A DNA stretch of 64,000 nucleotides, from contig CALWQP010000003.1 in assembly GCA_944383695.1 (NCBI GenBank), positions 1-64,000 on the forward strand. The letters are read 5' to 3'. The position numbers and the translations under genes are program-made. The notes under the pieces are model-generated. The model saw only the letters and a list, made by a program, of their open reading frames with translations. It had not been told where the DNA came from and searched no databases. The number at the start of each line of letters is the position of its first letter. Position 1 is the first letter of the stretch. Origin of the DNA: an uncultured Mediterraneibacter sp. GTDB lineage: Bacteria > Bacillota > Clostridia > Lachnospirales > Lachnospiraceae. This document shows positions 37,201 through 49,038 of this stretch, piece after piece.

Positions 37201-37474
37201 CTCCCAGAGTGGGGAGCACGCTGTCCGGCTTTTCCTTCAGGATGAGCTGTTCAACCACTTCAACAGTCAAAGGCTCAATATAAACGCGGTCCGCAATATC
37301 TTTATCCGTCATGATGGTGGCCGGGTTAGAGTTCAGAAGTACAACTTCAAGCCCTTCCTCTTTCAGGGAACGGCACGCCTGAGTTCCGGCATAATCGAAC
37401 TCTGCTGCCTGTCCGATGACGATCGGACCGGAACCGATGACCAATACTTTCTTTATACTTAAATCTCTTGGCAT
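34274..37474 (-). CDS. carB: Carbamoyl-phosphate synthase large subunit
   Basis: CarB makes carbamoyl phosphate from bicarbonate, ammonia and two ATP, feeding both arginine and pyrimidines. The two homologous halves each begin alike ([20 protein letters not shown] near residue 10 and [20 protein letters not shown] near 555). ATP-grasp motifs such as [12 protein letters not shown] and [12 protein letters not shown] occur once per half, and the allosteric MGS-type domain closes the protein. At 1066 residues it is full length. Its ATG shares a base with the carA stop (TAATG). Confidence 0.97.
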   Translation of the reverse strand: [1066 protein letters not shown]

Positions 37475-38544
37475 TATTTCGCTCCTCCCATCATCTCAAT
37501 GAATCTGTCAAACAGGTATCCGGAATCCTGCGGTCCGGGGCATGCCTCCGGATGGAACTGCACGGTGAAAATATTCTTATCCACGTACGCAAGGCCTTCG
37601 TTTGTTCCGTCGTTTACATTCTTAAACGCCGGCACAGCCACTGCCGGATCAATGCTCTCGTCATCCACCACATAGCCGTGGTTCTGGGATGATATATATA
37701 CTCTGCCATTCTTCAAGTCTTTAACCGGGTGATTCCCGCCGCGGTGTCCGTACTTCAGTTTGTGCGTGGACGCACCTGTAGCAAGCGCCATGAGCTGATG
37801 CCCAAGGCAGATGGCAAAGATTGGAATATCTGTGTTGTAGAGCTTTCTGATTTCTTGGATAATAGATGTGCAGTCCGCCGGATCTCCAGGTCCGTTGGAA
37901 AGCATAATGCCGTCAGGATCGGATGAAATGATTTCCTCCGCGGTTGTGTGTGCCGGATAAACCGTCACTTCGCAGCCGCGTTTATTTAAAGACTTTGCAA
38001 TATTGTTTTTTGCTCCAAGGTCAAGAAGCGCTACTTTCTTCCCTGTTCCCTGAAGAATATATTTCTCTTCGCATGTCACTTTTGAGACAACGTCTCCGAC
38101 TGTGTACGCTTTCAGTTTCGGCAGGACCTGGTCCAGATTATAATTTTCATTCGTGGTGATCATGCCGTTCATGGTACCCTTTTCCCTCAGGATTTTTGTA
38201 AGAGCACGGGTATCGATCCCTGCGATTCCCGGAATATCCTGCTCTTTGAGAAAATCCTGGATGGTTCCATCACAGCGGAAATTACTGGGCATCCTGGATA
38301 ACTCCCTCACAATATACCCATCGGGCCACGCCTTTTTCGATTCCATATCCGGTGTGATACCATAATTCCCGATCAGGGGGTATGTCATGACAACAGCCTG
38401 TCCCGCATAGGATGGGTCTGTCAGCACCTCAAGATAGCCTGTCATAGAAGTGTTGAATACGATCTCGCTGATGCAGTCCCTCGTGGAGCCAATGCTTGTC
38501 CCCGTAAATACTGTACCGTCTTCCAATATTAGAAACGCCTTCAT
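37474..38544 (-). CDS. carA: Carbamoyl-phosphate synthase small subunit (glutamine amidotransferase)
   Basis: CarA supplies ammonia from glutamine. The N-terminal domain starts KAFLILEDGTVFTG; the class I amidotransferase domain has GIMLSNGPGDP, the nucleophile Cys in IFAICLGHQLMALA and the catalytic His/Glu in VQFHPEACPGP. I start at the ATG after AAAGGGTGA, giving 356 residues; a longer frame starts 17 codons upstream without support. It is the first gene of the carAB operon. Confidence 0.95.
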   Translation of the reverse strand: MKAFLILEDGTVFTGTSIGSTRDCISEIVFNTSMTGYLEVLTDPSYAGQAVVMTYPLIGNYGITPDMESKKAWPDGYIVRELSRMPSNFRCDGTIQDFLKEQDIPGIAGIDTRALTKILREKGTMNGMITTNENYNLDQVLPKLKAYTVGDVVSKVTCEEKYILQGTGKKVALLDLGAKNNIAKSLNKRGCEVTVYPAHTTAEEIISSDPDGIMLSNGPGDPADCTSIIQEIRKLYNTDIPIFAICLGHQLMALATGASTHKLKYGHRGGNHPVKDLKNGRVYISSQNHGYVVDDESIDPAVAVPAFKNVNDGTNEGLAYVDKNIFTVQFHPEACPGPQDSGYLFDRFIEMMGGAK

Positions 38545-38590
38545 CTGTTCACCCTTTCCCTTTGTTGTAAAACTTAATTTGCATAGGAAA

Positions 38591-38671
38591 GGCACTCTTG
38601 GAGTCTTTTGATCCAGAGCGCCCTCGTTCTCAAATTGTAAAGATTATACTACAACTGAGTTTATATTTCAA
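38591..38671 (-). promoter_or_regulatory. carAB promoter and leader hairpin
   Basis: TTGAAA (38666-38671) and TATAAT (38643-38648) on the minus strand are 17 bp apart. In the leader, GGCGCTC and GAGTGCC segments with TGGA/TCCA form a hairpin (38591-38622) followed by only TTTCC. No exact ARG box or PyrR loop is seen. Confidence 0.6.
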
Positions 38672-38703
38672 CATTTTTTATTGCGGTAAATACGCCCGCC
38701 AGA

Positions 38704-39543
38704 TCACGAACGTGATGTAAGGCGCTGGATATGAACTGCCAGATACGCAACTTCTTCATTAGGGATCGCCTTATCATATTCTTCAAAGATCAGGGCGCGT
38801 ATCTTCTCCGCACAGGTGACGGCCTTCGGATATCCAGCCTCCATCTGTTCATACAGGAAATCGTCATCTGCGTCCAGCATTCTGTCTGTAAAAAAACGCT
38901 CCGCAAAATACTGCATATGACTGAGGAACCTGGAATAATGGATGCTGCTTTTATTTGGCTGACACTTCATATAATATGTGACAAGAGTTACTACTTTCCC
39001 GATGAGCTTTGCCGCACGCATAGCGTCATACTGACTTTCAGCCTCTTTCTGTGCACTCACTATATGGAAAGCAATATTGGCTGCCTCTTCCTCCGGAAGC
39101 CCGATCTCCATCTTCTGTCTGATTATTTTCAGGGCATATAATCCAATCTGATACTCTTTCGGATAAAAGGTTTTCAACTCCCAGAATACCCTGTTTGTAA
39201 TCGTAATATTCTCTCTGAAACGTTCTACCGCAAAATTCAGATGATCTGTCAAAACAAGATAAATATGTTTATTCAGAGAAGTTTTGAGCTGCTGCTCTGC
39301 AAAAAGTACGATTTCCTGTGTGAGTTCAAGATAAATGGGCGGGATTGCACCTAACAGTTCAACCAGCTGCAGACGGTCTGCCTTTGCTACCGGCACAAAA
39401 ACTCTGCTGTCGCCAAGTGTTTCCACTGTCTCCCCCTGTTTTCTTCCATAACCGATTCCCTTTTTTAAAACAATATATTCTTTGTCATTTTTGTCAGAAA
39501 CCAGTATCACACTGGAATTCAATACTTTTTTAATATGCAACAA
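38704..39543 (-). CDS. licT: BglG/LicT-family transcription antiterminator
   Basis: The first 55 residues are the RNA-binding domain (IKKVLNSSVILVSD, ending in GIGYGRKQGE). Two PRD domains follow, about 65-170 and 175-279, with phosphorylatable His in LVLTDHLNFAVERF, NIAFHIVSAQ and YLAVHIQRL. The protein binds the RAT hairpin in the leader at 43008-43037 when sugar is present and lets transcription pass the terminator. Translation starts at TTG: two TTG codons follow AGGAGG and no ATG is available. It is the last gene of the operon it controls. Confidence 0.92.
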   Translation of the reverse strand: MLHIKKVLNSSVILVSDKNDKEYIVLKKGIGYGRKQGETVETLGDSRVFVPVAKADRLQLVELLGAIPPIYLELTQEIVLFAEQQLKTSLNKHIYLVLTDHLNFAVERFRENITITNRVFWELKTFYPKEYQIGLYALKIIRQKMEIGLPEEEAANIAFHIVSAQKEAESQYDAMRAAKLIGKVVTLVTYYMKCQPNKSSIHYSRFLSHMQYFAERFFTDRMLDADDDFLYEQMEAGYPKAVTCAEKIRALIFEEYDKAIPNEEVAYLAVHIQRLTSRS

Positions 39544-39567
39544 TTTTTCCTCCTTGTATATGGATTG

Positions 39568-42898
<3,331 letters not shown>

Positions 42899-42925
42899 AA
42901 TCTTTCTCCTTTTTCAGCGTACTCT

Positions 42926-42954
42926 TATTGTATTTCTGGCCAGGAAATACAATA
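42926..42954 (-). repeat. Perfect 11-bp inverted repeat ahead of EIIBCA
   Basis: TATTGTATTTC and GAAATACAATA surround a TGGCCAG centre, just downstream of the leader terminator T-tract and before the ribosome site. It may stabilise the released message or bind a regulator. Confidence 0.6.
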
Positions 42955-43012
42955 AAAAAAGACCGATCAAAATGAAAATAGCCCTATCAGCTATATCATT
43001 TCTAATCGATCC
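42954..43012 (-). terminator. Leader terminator of the beta-glucoside operon
   Basis: A long imperfect stem (GATCGATTAGAAATGA with TCATTTTGATCGGTC) ends in seven T on the minus strand. It overlaps the RAT element, the standard LicT arrangement. Confidence 0.85.
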
Positions 43013-43037
43013 TGCCTGCATCACCAGTAACATGTCC
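43008..43037 (-). promoter_or_regulatory. RAT antiterminator element for LicT
   Basis: On the minus strand the element reads TGTTACTG, a five-base loop GTGAT, then GCAGGCA, closely matching the LicT/SacY RNA target. Its last bases are also the first bases of the terminator stem, so the two structures exclude each other. Confidence 0.88.
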
Positions 43038-43051
43038 ACTAGATGAATCTG

Positions 43052-43080
43052 ATTATATCAATAGATGATCTAAAAATCAA
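43052..43080 (-). promoter_or_regulatory. Promoter of the beta-glucoside operon
   Basis: TTGATT (43075-43080) and TATAAT (43052-43057) on the minus strand are 17 bp apart, just upstream of the RAT. I see no clear catabolite (cre) site. Confidence 0.75.
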
Positions 43081-43156
43081 TCGTAGAAACTAATAAAAAA
43101 AGCGGCTCAACTTTGTAAAGAATAACTAATTTTTTTATTAACACTGATAGAAACTG

Positions 43157-43196
43157 AAAAGGAGATGCCGCTGTCAGCATTTCCCGGGCATCCCCT
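43157..43196 (-). terminator. Terminator after the transglutaminase-like gene
   Basis: GGGATGCC and GGCATCTCC arms followed by TTTTCAGTTT on the minus strand. Confidence 0.65.
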
Positions 43197-43201
43197 CATC
43201 A

Positions 43202-44452
43202 TTATTGTCCGTAATTCCAGAACACCATTATCTTATTATGTGTCTCATCTTCCACATATGTGTACTTCACTCTCTCCAGCCCATATACCGACGCCAGGTT
43301 CTGCGCCGCTCTCGGAAAGAGCTCTCCTATCATGGAATCTCTTGCCTTGGAATAGACTTCAGCATCGGAAAATTTGCACACGAATATCTCTTCTCCGGCC
43401 AATATACTGTCGTTCATAGCACTGAGGAGAATCTGAGCATCAAAAGAATCATAATACAGCCCATTCATCCTATAATAATCAAGATCATCTGAATCACAGA
43501 CCGGATAAATCACTTCTGAGCCAGGCTGATGATCTGTGAGAATATCAGCGTCTGTACAGCACAAATAATCATAATTGATGATATCAGCGGGAAGCCGCTG
43601 CCCTCCTTCCTCCGCAAGAAATACCGGATCACCAAAAGTCACATCCATCTGATAATACTTTCCGTCACAGTTCACGATATTCCACGCGTGCGCCCCCTGG
43701 CCCTCAACGCTGCCTACCACATAGACAGCCTCGATCCCCAGCTTTCCCAGCAGGTACTGGGCAGTTCTGGAATATCCCGCACAGACAGAGCTTTTTCCCA
43801 CAAGAGCACTGTAAATATTCTGGTTATCCGGAGCATTCTCATCGTAGTCCACTGTATTTACGATATATTCAAACACATATTTGAGCCGGTCATACTCCGA
43901 AGCCCCTGCATCTGTTCCGCTGACGCATTCTTCCGCCGCCGCGTCTATCTCCACCTGCCGCTGTTCCCGGACCTCAGCAGTACATGTATAACCGGGATAA
44001 AATTCTGTGTAACTGTCGTAGACTGTCATCCTGGAACTGCCGTCACACCAGAACAACTCCGGCCGGTCATACAGAAGATACTCATACACCTTCGCAGGCT
44101 GAGCCTCTCTCCCCGCATGGAGCAGGATGCACTCCTGCATGCCCTGCACGCCCTGAAGCAGCTCCCTGTATACGGTCTGCTCCTCTTCGCTGAGCTGCTG
44201 AAAATATAAGTTTCCTTCCACCTCTTCCACGGTGACTGTAAGCTCCGGAAAATCTACTCCCTGCTCTGCAGCCGTATTTACAGTCTCTTCCGCCTCTTTA
44301 CCGATAATGCTGTTCCGCATACCGGCAAATTCATGATAAGCCCACGGCAGGGCATATGCCGTAAAAGCCCCCAGTCCTGCCATAACCGCCAGGGCGCATA
44401 TACAGCCTGTGATCCGGGCTCGTTTTTTTCTTCTCCTGCTTCTGTCCGCCAT
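43202..44452 (-). CDS. Membrane-anchored transglutaminase-like protein
   Basis: A 416-residue protein with a basic start and one membrane helix (about 14-36, CICALAVMAGLGAFTAYAL), so the rest is probably outside the cell. The transglutaminase/protease-like core has the Cys in KSSVCAGYSRTAQYLL, the His in QGAHAWNIVNCDGKYY and the Asp in QMDVTFGDP. In bacteria such proteins are mostly peptidases or surface-processing enzymes rather than cross-linkers. It is followed by a terminator and preceded at 80 bp by the peptidoglycan-binding protein gene. Confidence 0.85.
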   Translation of the reverse strand: MADRSRRRKKRARITGCICALAVMAGLGAFTAYALPWAYHEFAGMRNSIIGKEAEETVNTAAEQGVDFPELTVTVEEVEGNLYFQQLSEEEQTVYRELLQGVQGMQECILLHAGREAQPAKVYEYLLYDRPELFWCDGSSRMTVYDSYTEFYPGYTCTAEVREQRQVEIDAAAEECVSGTDAGASEYDRLKYVFEYIVNTVDYDENAPDNQNIYSALVGKSSVCAGYSRTAQYLLGKLGIEAVYVVGSVEGQGAHAWNIVNCDGKYYQMDVTFGDPVFLAEEGGQRLPADIINYDYLCCTDADILTDHQPGSEVIYPVCDSDDLDYYRMNGLYYDSFDAQILLSAMNDSILAGEEIFVCKFSDAEVYSKARDSMIGELFPRAAQNLASVYGLERVKYTYVEDETHNKIMVFWNYGQ

Positions 44453-44531
44453 ACTTCTCCTCTCTGTACCAGCCGCACAGGACCTTTCTTTCGCATCAGC
44501 TATACAGTACCTTTTATGTCAAATCTGAAGG

Positions 44532-45794
44532 CTACGTCAGCTCCGCGATCCTGGATACCCCCACATAAATCTCAGAAATCTTATACCACGTGGAGTAATC
44601 TACCTTGCCTGTCACAGGCAGGCCAAAGACTGACTGGAACTTTCTCACTGCCTCCGCAGTAGCTGGTCCGTAGATACCATCTGCATTGATTTTCGGAAGA
44701 GCCGGGTATGCTCCTGCGATCACATTGAGCTGCTCCTGCATCTGACGGACCTTCTCTCCGCTGGAGCCTTCTTCCAGAGTATACCCCGGCCAGGACGACG
44801 GTATGCCTGATATTTCCTCTGCTGTGTTGATGTACATGTCGTCTCCGTAAAAATACCGGAGAATCTCAATGGGCGAATACCCCTGGTCACCCAGCTCCTT
44901 TGAGCCCCATTGAGTCATCCAGTTTGGACACGTCACCCGCCTGCCGTCACAGTATTGGGTCAGGATGGGCTGACGCACATTCGGTCTGGACAGATAATTT
45001 GCAAACAGCTCATCCACGATCACGGATATTGTATCATAATAATTTCGCTCCGGTATCCATTTGTGGTCAAAAGCCGTCGAAGAAGTGATCGTAAAGTCAT
45101 AGCCGCGGTTTCTATACCACTCAGTATAGACCCGGTTCAGCGTAAAGGACATGATAGCCAGCACATTTGCCCTTATAGTATTCGCAGGCCATGTGGCATA
45201 GATTTCGCTTGACGCCACATTTTTGATATAATCCTTGTATTTGACATAATAATTTGTGGCCGTGGTATCCCGGGGAGAACCGTCATGCACCACGATGTAT
45301 TCCGGCACGACTACACGGCTAAGAACAATCTCCCCGGTCTCATTCACCGGCTTGATCTCGTCCTCCGCAATCTTAGGCGGGTATTCTCCATATAAAGTGT
45401 GAGCAGGGATGACGAATACTTCTTCCTCCTCCCTGCCCACATCGCTCGGTCTCATCCTGACGTTCTGAATCGCTTTTACGTTCGCCAGTATCTCCGTACC
45501 CGCGATGCTCACAGGCTCAAATCCCGGTGCGCTGACGTCCAGTGTGTACTCTGAGTAGGGCTGTCTCTCATTATTCGGATCTAAGCTCCATTCCTCCGGC
45601 GGGGCGTCCAGTTCCAACACTTCCGTCTGTCCGGAAGAGTCTGTCTCCACTCTTTCCAGCGTGCTTTGAGGGACTCCGGTATAGGATATGGATATCCGCG
45701 CATCCCCTATTGGACGTCCGCCTACGGTGGAGGTCACATTGATCTGAAGTTCCCCTTTTTCAGTGGCTTCCTGCATTGCTCTTATATTTGCCAT
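44532..45794 (-). CDS. Peptidoglycan-binding protein with SpoIID-like domain
   Basis: About 420 residues. The N-terminal part (10-115) is a carboxypeptidase-regulatory-like beta domain (GELQINVTSTVGGRPIGDA). The middle (about 165-320) resembles SpoIID/LytB proteins (VASSEIYATWPANTIRANV). The C terminus (about 340-412) is a peptidoglycan-binding repeat with GSSGEKVRQMQEQLNVIAG and GIYGPATAEAVRKFQ. No signal peptide is seen, which fits a forespore or mother-cell role. The start is the ATG six bases after GGAG, not the upstream one. A part in spore cortex work is likely but unproven. Confidence 0.8.
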   Translation of the reverse strand: MANIRAMQEATEKGELQINVTSTVGGRPIGDARISISYTGVPQSTLERVETDSSGQTEVLELDAPPEEWSLDPNNERQPYSEYTLDVSAPGFEPVSIAGTEILANVKAIQNVRMRPSDVGREEEEVFVIPAHTLYGEYPPKIAEDEIKPVNETGEIVLSRVVVPEYIVVHDGSPRDTTATNYYVKYKDYIKNVASSEIYATWPANTIRANVLAIMSFTLNRVYTEWYRNRGYDFTITSSTAFDHKWIPERNYYDTISVIVDELFANYLSRPNVRQPILTQYCDGRRVTCPNWMTQWGSKELGDQGYSPIEILRYFYGDDMYINTAEEISGIPSSWPGYTLEEGSSGEKVRQMQEQLNVIAGAYPALPKINADGIYGPATAEAVRKFQSVFGLPVTGKVDYSTWYKISEIYVGVSRIAELT

Positions 45795-45970
45795 TAATGT
45801 CTCCTGCATCTGTCTATAATCTTTTTAATTATATATTAGGAGCAATGATTTTAGAACATACACATGATTCATACGATTTTGTAAACGGAATATTTCTCTT
45901 CTCGTTCTCACATAAAATTTATGAGACCTGCTCATGCAGATGCCATTTACTTCACTGTTCTGATAAAGCC

Positions 45971-47002
45971 TCAGAATAATTTCATAATATCATTATACAT
46001 CACGACAACCATGAGGATCATCAGCGCCGCAAATCCTGCGAAATGCACCATCCCCTCTTTCTCCGGGGGCACTCTCTTTTTCCGGATGGCTTCAATAATA
46101 AGGAATACAAGCCTTCCCCCATCCAGCGCAGGCAGCGGGAGCAGATTGATGACTCCCAGATTGGTGGTCAGGAGAGTCCCAAAGTTCAGCATATTCAGAA
46201 AGACTGCCCATCCCCCGGATGGAGACGCCGTCTCATATACATCATTTACAACATTTACGATCCCTACCGGACCGGACAGATCTTTCATGCCAGCCTGCCC
46301 TGTAACGAGCATCCTCAGGCTGTCCACGGTATAGTTGATCCAGTATTTAACCTTATAGACGCCGTACTTCATCGTCCCCAGGACACCGGGTCTTTCTACC
46401 TCCCCGCTGACCACGCCGAGGATGGGAGTCTCGCTGTCTTCCAGCACTCTCAGCTCCAACTCTGCCGTGTGCTTTTCTCCGTCACGTTCATAGACCACTT
46501 CGAAAGGAGCTTCATCTGCATGGGTCAAAGTATAAAGACTCATGTCATCCCATATATGGACATTGCGCCCATTGATCTCTTTGATGACATCACCGGCCTG
46601 CATTCCCTGTTCCTCTGCAGAGGAGCCTTCCATGACTTCCGCGATCACCGGCGGACGGTAACCTGTGGCTCCAATAAGGATCACACAGAAAATCCACGCA
46701 AGGATCAGATTAAATACCGGTCCTCCCGCAATGACTGACATTCTCGCCCATACAGACTTGCTGTTGAAACTGCCCGGGGAGATATCGTCCACATCGTCCT
46801 CCCCCATCATGCAGGCGCCGCCAAAAGGGAGCAGTTTGATACAGAAGAAAGTCTCCCCGAATTTTTTCCCGATCAGGGTCGGCCCCAGTCCGAGAGAAAA
46901 TTCATCCACCCGGATGCCGTTCTTCTTTGCCAGGAGGAAATGTCCCAGCTCATGAAATATTATAATAAAACTAAATAGTAGGATCGCTATGATTATGCCC
47001 AT
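45971..47002 (-). CDS. rseP: RIP metalloprotease RseP/RasP
   Basis: An intramembrane site-2 protease, 343 residues. The zinc motif is FHELGHFLLAKKNGIRVDEF in the first helix, a PDZ domain follows (about 115-185, EEQGMQAGDVIKEINGRNV), and the third catalytic residue is in NLLPLPALDGGRLVF. It cleaves membrane-bound anti-sigma factors and leftover signal peptides. Its start overlaps the dxr end by 10 bp; it is the last gene of the pyrH-frr-uppS-cdsA-dxr-rseP run. Confidence 0.94.
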   Translation of the reverse strand: MGIIIAILLFSFIIIFHELGHFLLAKKNGIRVDEFSLGLGPTLIGKKFGETFFCIKLLPFGGACMMGEDDVDDISPGSFNSKSVWARMSVIAGGPVFNLILAWIFCVILIGATGYRPPVIAEVMEGSSAEEQGMQAGDVIKEINGRNVHIWDDMSLYTLTHADEAPFEVVYERDGEKHTAELELRVLEDSETPILGVVSGEVERPGVLGTMKYGVYKVKYWINYTVDSLRMLVTGQAGMKDLSGPVGIVNVVNDVYETASPSGGWAVFLNMLNFGTLLTTNLGVINLLPLPALDGGRLVFLIIEAIRKKRVPPEKEGMVHFAGFAALMILMVVVMYNDIMKLF

Positions 47003-48147
47003 GTATTACCACCCTTTTTAATAAATTCATATGTTTCCCGCTCCGTCTTTAGTATTGTTTCCACATCCGGAGCGTCTATATTCTTGTGCGCTTCCATGCA
47101 CGCCTGTATGATCTCGGGAATCTGGAGATAACGGATCTTCCGGTCAAGGAACAGAGCAACCGCGCGCTCGTTTGCGGCATTGAACACTGTCGGAAGGGTT
47201 CCTCCCGCTCTCCCTGCCTGGTATGCCAGCTTCAGGCCATAGAACGTCTCCATGTCCGGCTGTTCAAAAGTAATCCGGGACAGCGTCCCAAAGTCCAGCC
47301 GGTCGCCCGGCAAAAATCTGCGTTCGGGATAATAGATAGCGTACTGGATCGGCAGCTTCATATCCGGCGTGCCCATCTGCGCGATCACAGCACCATCCTC
47401 ATATTCCACCATGGAATGAATGATGCTCTGAGGCTGTACGACCACCTGGATCTGGTCTACGCTGACGCCGAAGAGCCACTTTGCCTCAATCACCTCAAGC
47501 CCTTTGTTGACCATGGTGGACGAGTCGATGGTGATCTTCCTTCCCATCTCCCAGTTGGGGTGCTTCAGCGCGTCCTCAACCTTGATATCAGCAAGTTCTT
47601 CTCTCTTTCGCCCCCGGAACGGACCGCCGGAAGCGGTCAGCAGTATTTTGTGGAGCGCTTTTTCCTGTCCTCCCTGCAGCGACTGAAAGATCGCGCTGTG
47701 CTCGCTGTCCACAGGCAGGATGGACACATGATTCTCCTTTGCCAGGGGCATGATGATATGTCCCGCTGTGACCAGGGTCTCTTTATTGGCAAGAGCAATA
47801 TCCTTTCCCGATTTTATCGCTTCGATGGTGGGAAGGATGCCGATCATCCCTACAATGGCTGTCACCAGGATTTCCGCCGCCGGCTCTGATGCCATGGCAA
47901 GCAGTCCGTCCATGCCGGACAGGACCTGGACGTCCATATCCCGGACCCGGGTCTTAAGCTCTGCCGCCCGGGCTTCATCCCACACAGCCGCCAGTCTGGG
48001 GCGGAACTCCCGGATCTGTTCTTCCAGCAGGGCAATGTTGCTCCCTGCGGCAAGAGCCGTCACTTCTATATCTTGATTTGTCCTGACGATCTCAAGGGTC
48101 TGAGTCCCGATGGAACCGGTAGACCCGAGAACAGCTATTTTCTTCAT
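46993..48147 (-). CDS. dxr: 1-deoxy-D-xylulose-5-phosphate reductoisomerase
   Basis: Dxr makes 2-C-methylerythritol 4-phosphate in the non-mevalonate isoprenoid route. The NADPH-binding start is IAVLGSTGSIGTQTLEIV, with ALANKETLVTAG, VDSEHSAIFQSLQG, ASGGPFRG and WEMGRKITIDSSTMVNKGLE. It has 384 residues. In this order it supplies precursor for UppS further upstream in the same operon. Confidence 0.96.
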   Translation of the reverse strand: MKKIAVLGSTGSIGTQTLEIVRTNQDIEVTALAAGSNIALLEEQIREFRPRLAAVWDEARAAELKTRVRDMDVQVLSGMDGLLAMASEPAAEILVTAIVGMIGILPTIEAIKSGKDIALANKETLVTAGHIIMPLAKENHVSILPVDSEHSAIFQSLQGGQEKALHKILLTASGGPFRGRKREELADIKVEDALKHPNWEMGRKITIDSSTMVNKGLEVIEAKWLFGVSVDQIQVVVQPQSIIHSMVEYEDGAVIAQMGTPDMKLPIQYAIYYPERRFLPGDRLDFGTLSRITFEQPDMETFYGLKLAYQAGRAGGTLPTVFNAANERAVALFLDRKIRYLQIPEIIQACMEAHKNIDAPDVETILKTERETYEFIKKGGNTWA

Positions 48148-48223
48148 CTGCTTTTCTACCTCATTTCATTCGGCATACCCGCTCAGGCACTCTGCGGGCA
48201 TGCCTTACGCTGCTTCACTCCTC

Positions 48224-49036
48224 TTACAGCAGAACTGCAAGATAATATATGATGGGCGCGGTAACGATGACACTGTCGAACCGGTCCAGTATTCCTCCGT
48301 GTCCCGGGATCAGCTTGCCGTAATCCTTGATATTGTGATAACGCTTGATAGCAGACGCCGCCAGATCCCCGATCTGAGAGATTGCTCCTCCTGCTGCCCC
48401 GATGACCGCATACTGGACCAAATCTGCTCCTGCAGATCCCCAGTGATTGATCGCAAGTCCATACAGCACACCTATAAGCGCCGCCCCGATGATACCGCCG
48501 ATGCCGCCCTCCACGGATTTCTTTGGACTTAAGACAGGAGCCATCTTATGCTTTCCGATGAGCATGCCCACACAATAAGCGCATGTATCGCATCCCCACG
48601 CGCAGATGAACACCAGCCACACTGTGAACACGCCCCCTTCAAGGAGCCGTGTCTGATAGATGTATGACAGCATCACCGCTACATAAAACACGCCGAAAAA
48701 CGCGGCGAAAATCTGCTGCGTATTATATTTCGGATAGGCAAACACGAGCACCGCCATCTGGCAGATCAGGTGTCCCATAAAAAGAAGCATGAACCATGTC
48801 AGCTTCTCCCCCGGAAGCTGAGGCTCCAAATACACCAGCCCATAATACAGCACCGCAAAAAGATATCCTGCAAGCCCCGGGGGTTTCTTCTCTATCCCAA
48901 ATACTTTATACAGTTCCGACATCCCGATCAGGCTGATCAGGAGAAGGACTCCGAACAGGAGAGGGCCTCCTGCGATCACTGTGACCAAAGCGATGATCAC
49001 TAACAGTATCCCGCTTAACAGCCGCGCTTTAAACAT
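48224..49036 (-). CDS. cdsA: Phosphatidate cytidylyltransferase
   Basis: CdsA forms CDP-diacylglycerol for phospholipid synthesis. The 270-residue protein has about eight membrane segments. The C-terminal signature is SQIGDLAASAIKRYHNIKDY followed by GKLIPGHGGILDRFDS, with the metal-binding Asp residues. It is 2 bp downstream of uppS. Confidence 0.95.
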   Translation of the reverse strand: MFKARLLSGILLVIIALVTVIAGGPLLFGVLLLISLIGMSELYKVFGIEKKPPGLAGYLFAVLYYGLVYLEPQLPGEKLTWFMLLFMGHLICQMAVLVFAYPKYNTQQIFAAFFGVFYVAVMLSYIYQTRLLEGGVFTVWLVFICAWGCDTCAYCVGMLIGKHKMAPVLSPKKSVEGGIGGIIGAALIGVLYGLAINHWGSAGADLVQYAVIGAAGGAISQIGDLAASAIKRYHNIKDYGKLIPGHGGILDRFDSVIVTAPIIYYLAVLL

Positions 49037-49038
49037 GT

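Noticed and set aside
34175-37462. Long open frames (540 and 506 residues) on the plus strand opposite carB
   Set aside because: They are mirror frames of a highly conserved gene, have His/Arg/Leu-rich composition and no ribosome site.
38591-38671. ARG box or PyrR attenuator before carA
   Set aside because: No TGNATwwwwATNCA match and no PyrR loop; the hairpin lacks a T-run.
43081-43156. Further terminator or small gene upstream of the beta-glucoside promoter
   Set aside because: Only a weak AAAGTTGAGCCGCTTT pairing and no coding frame.
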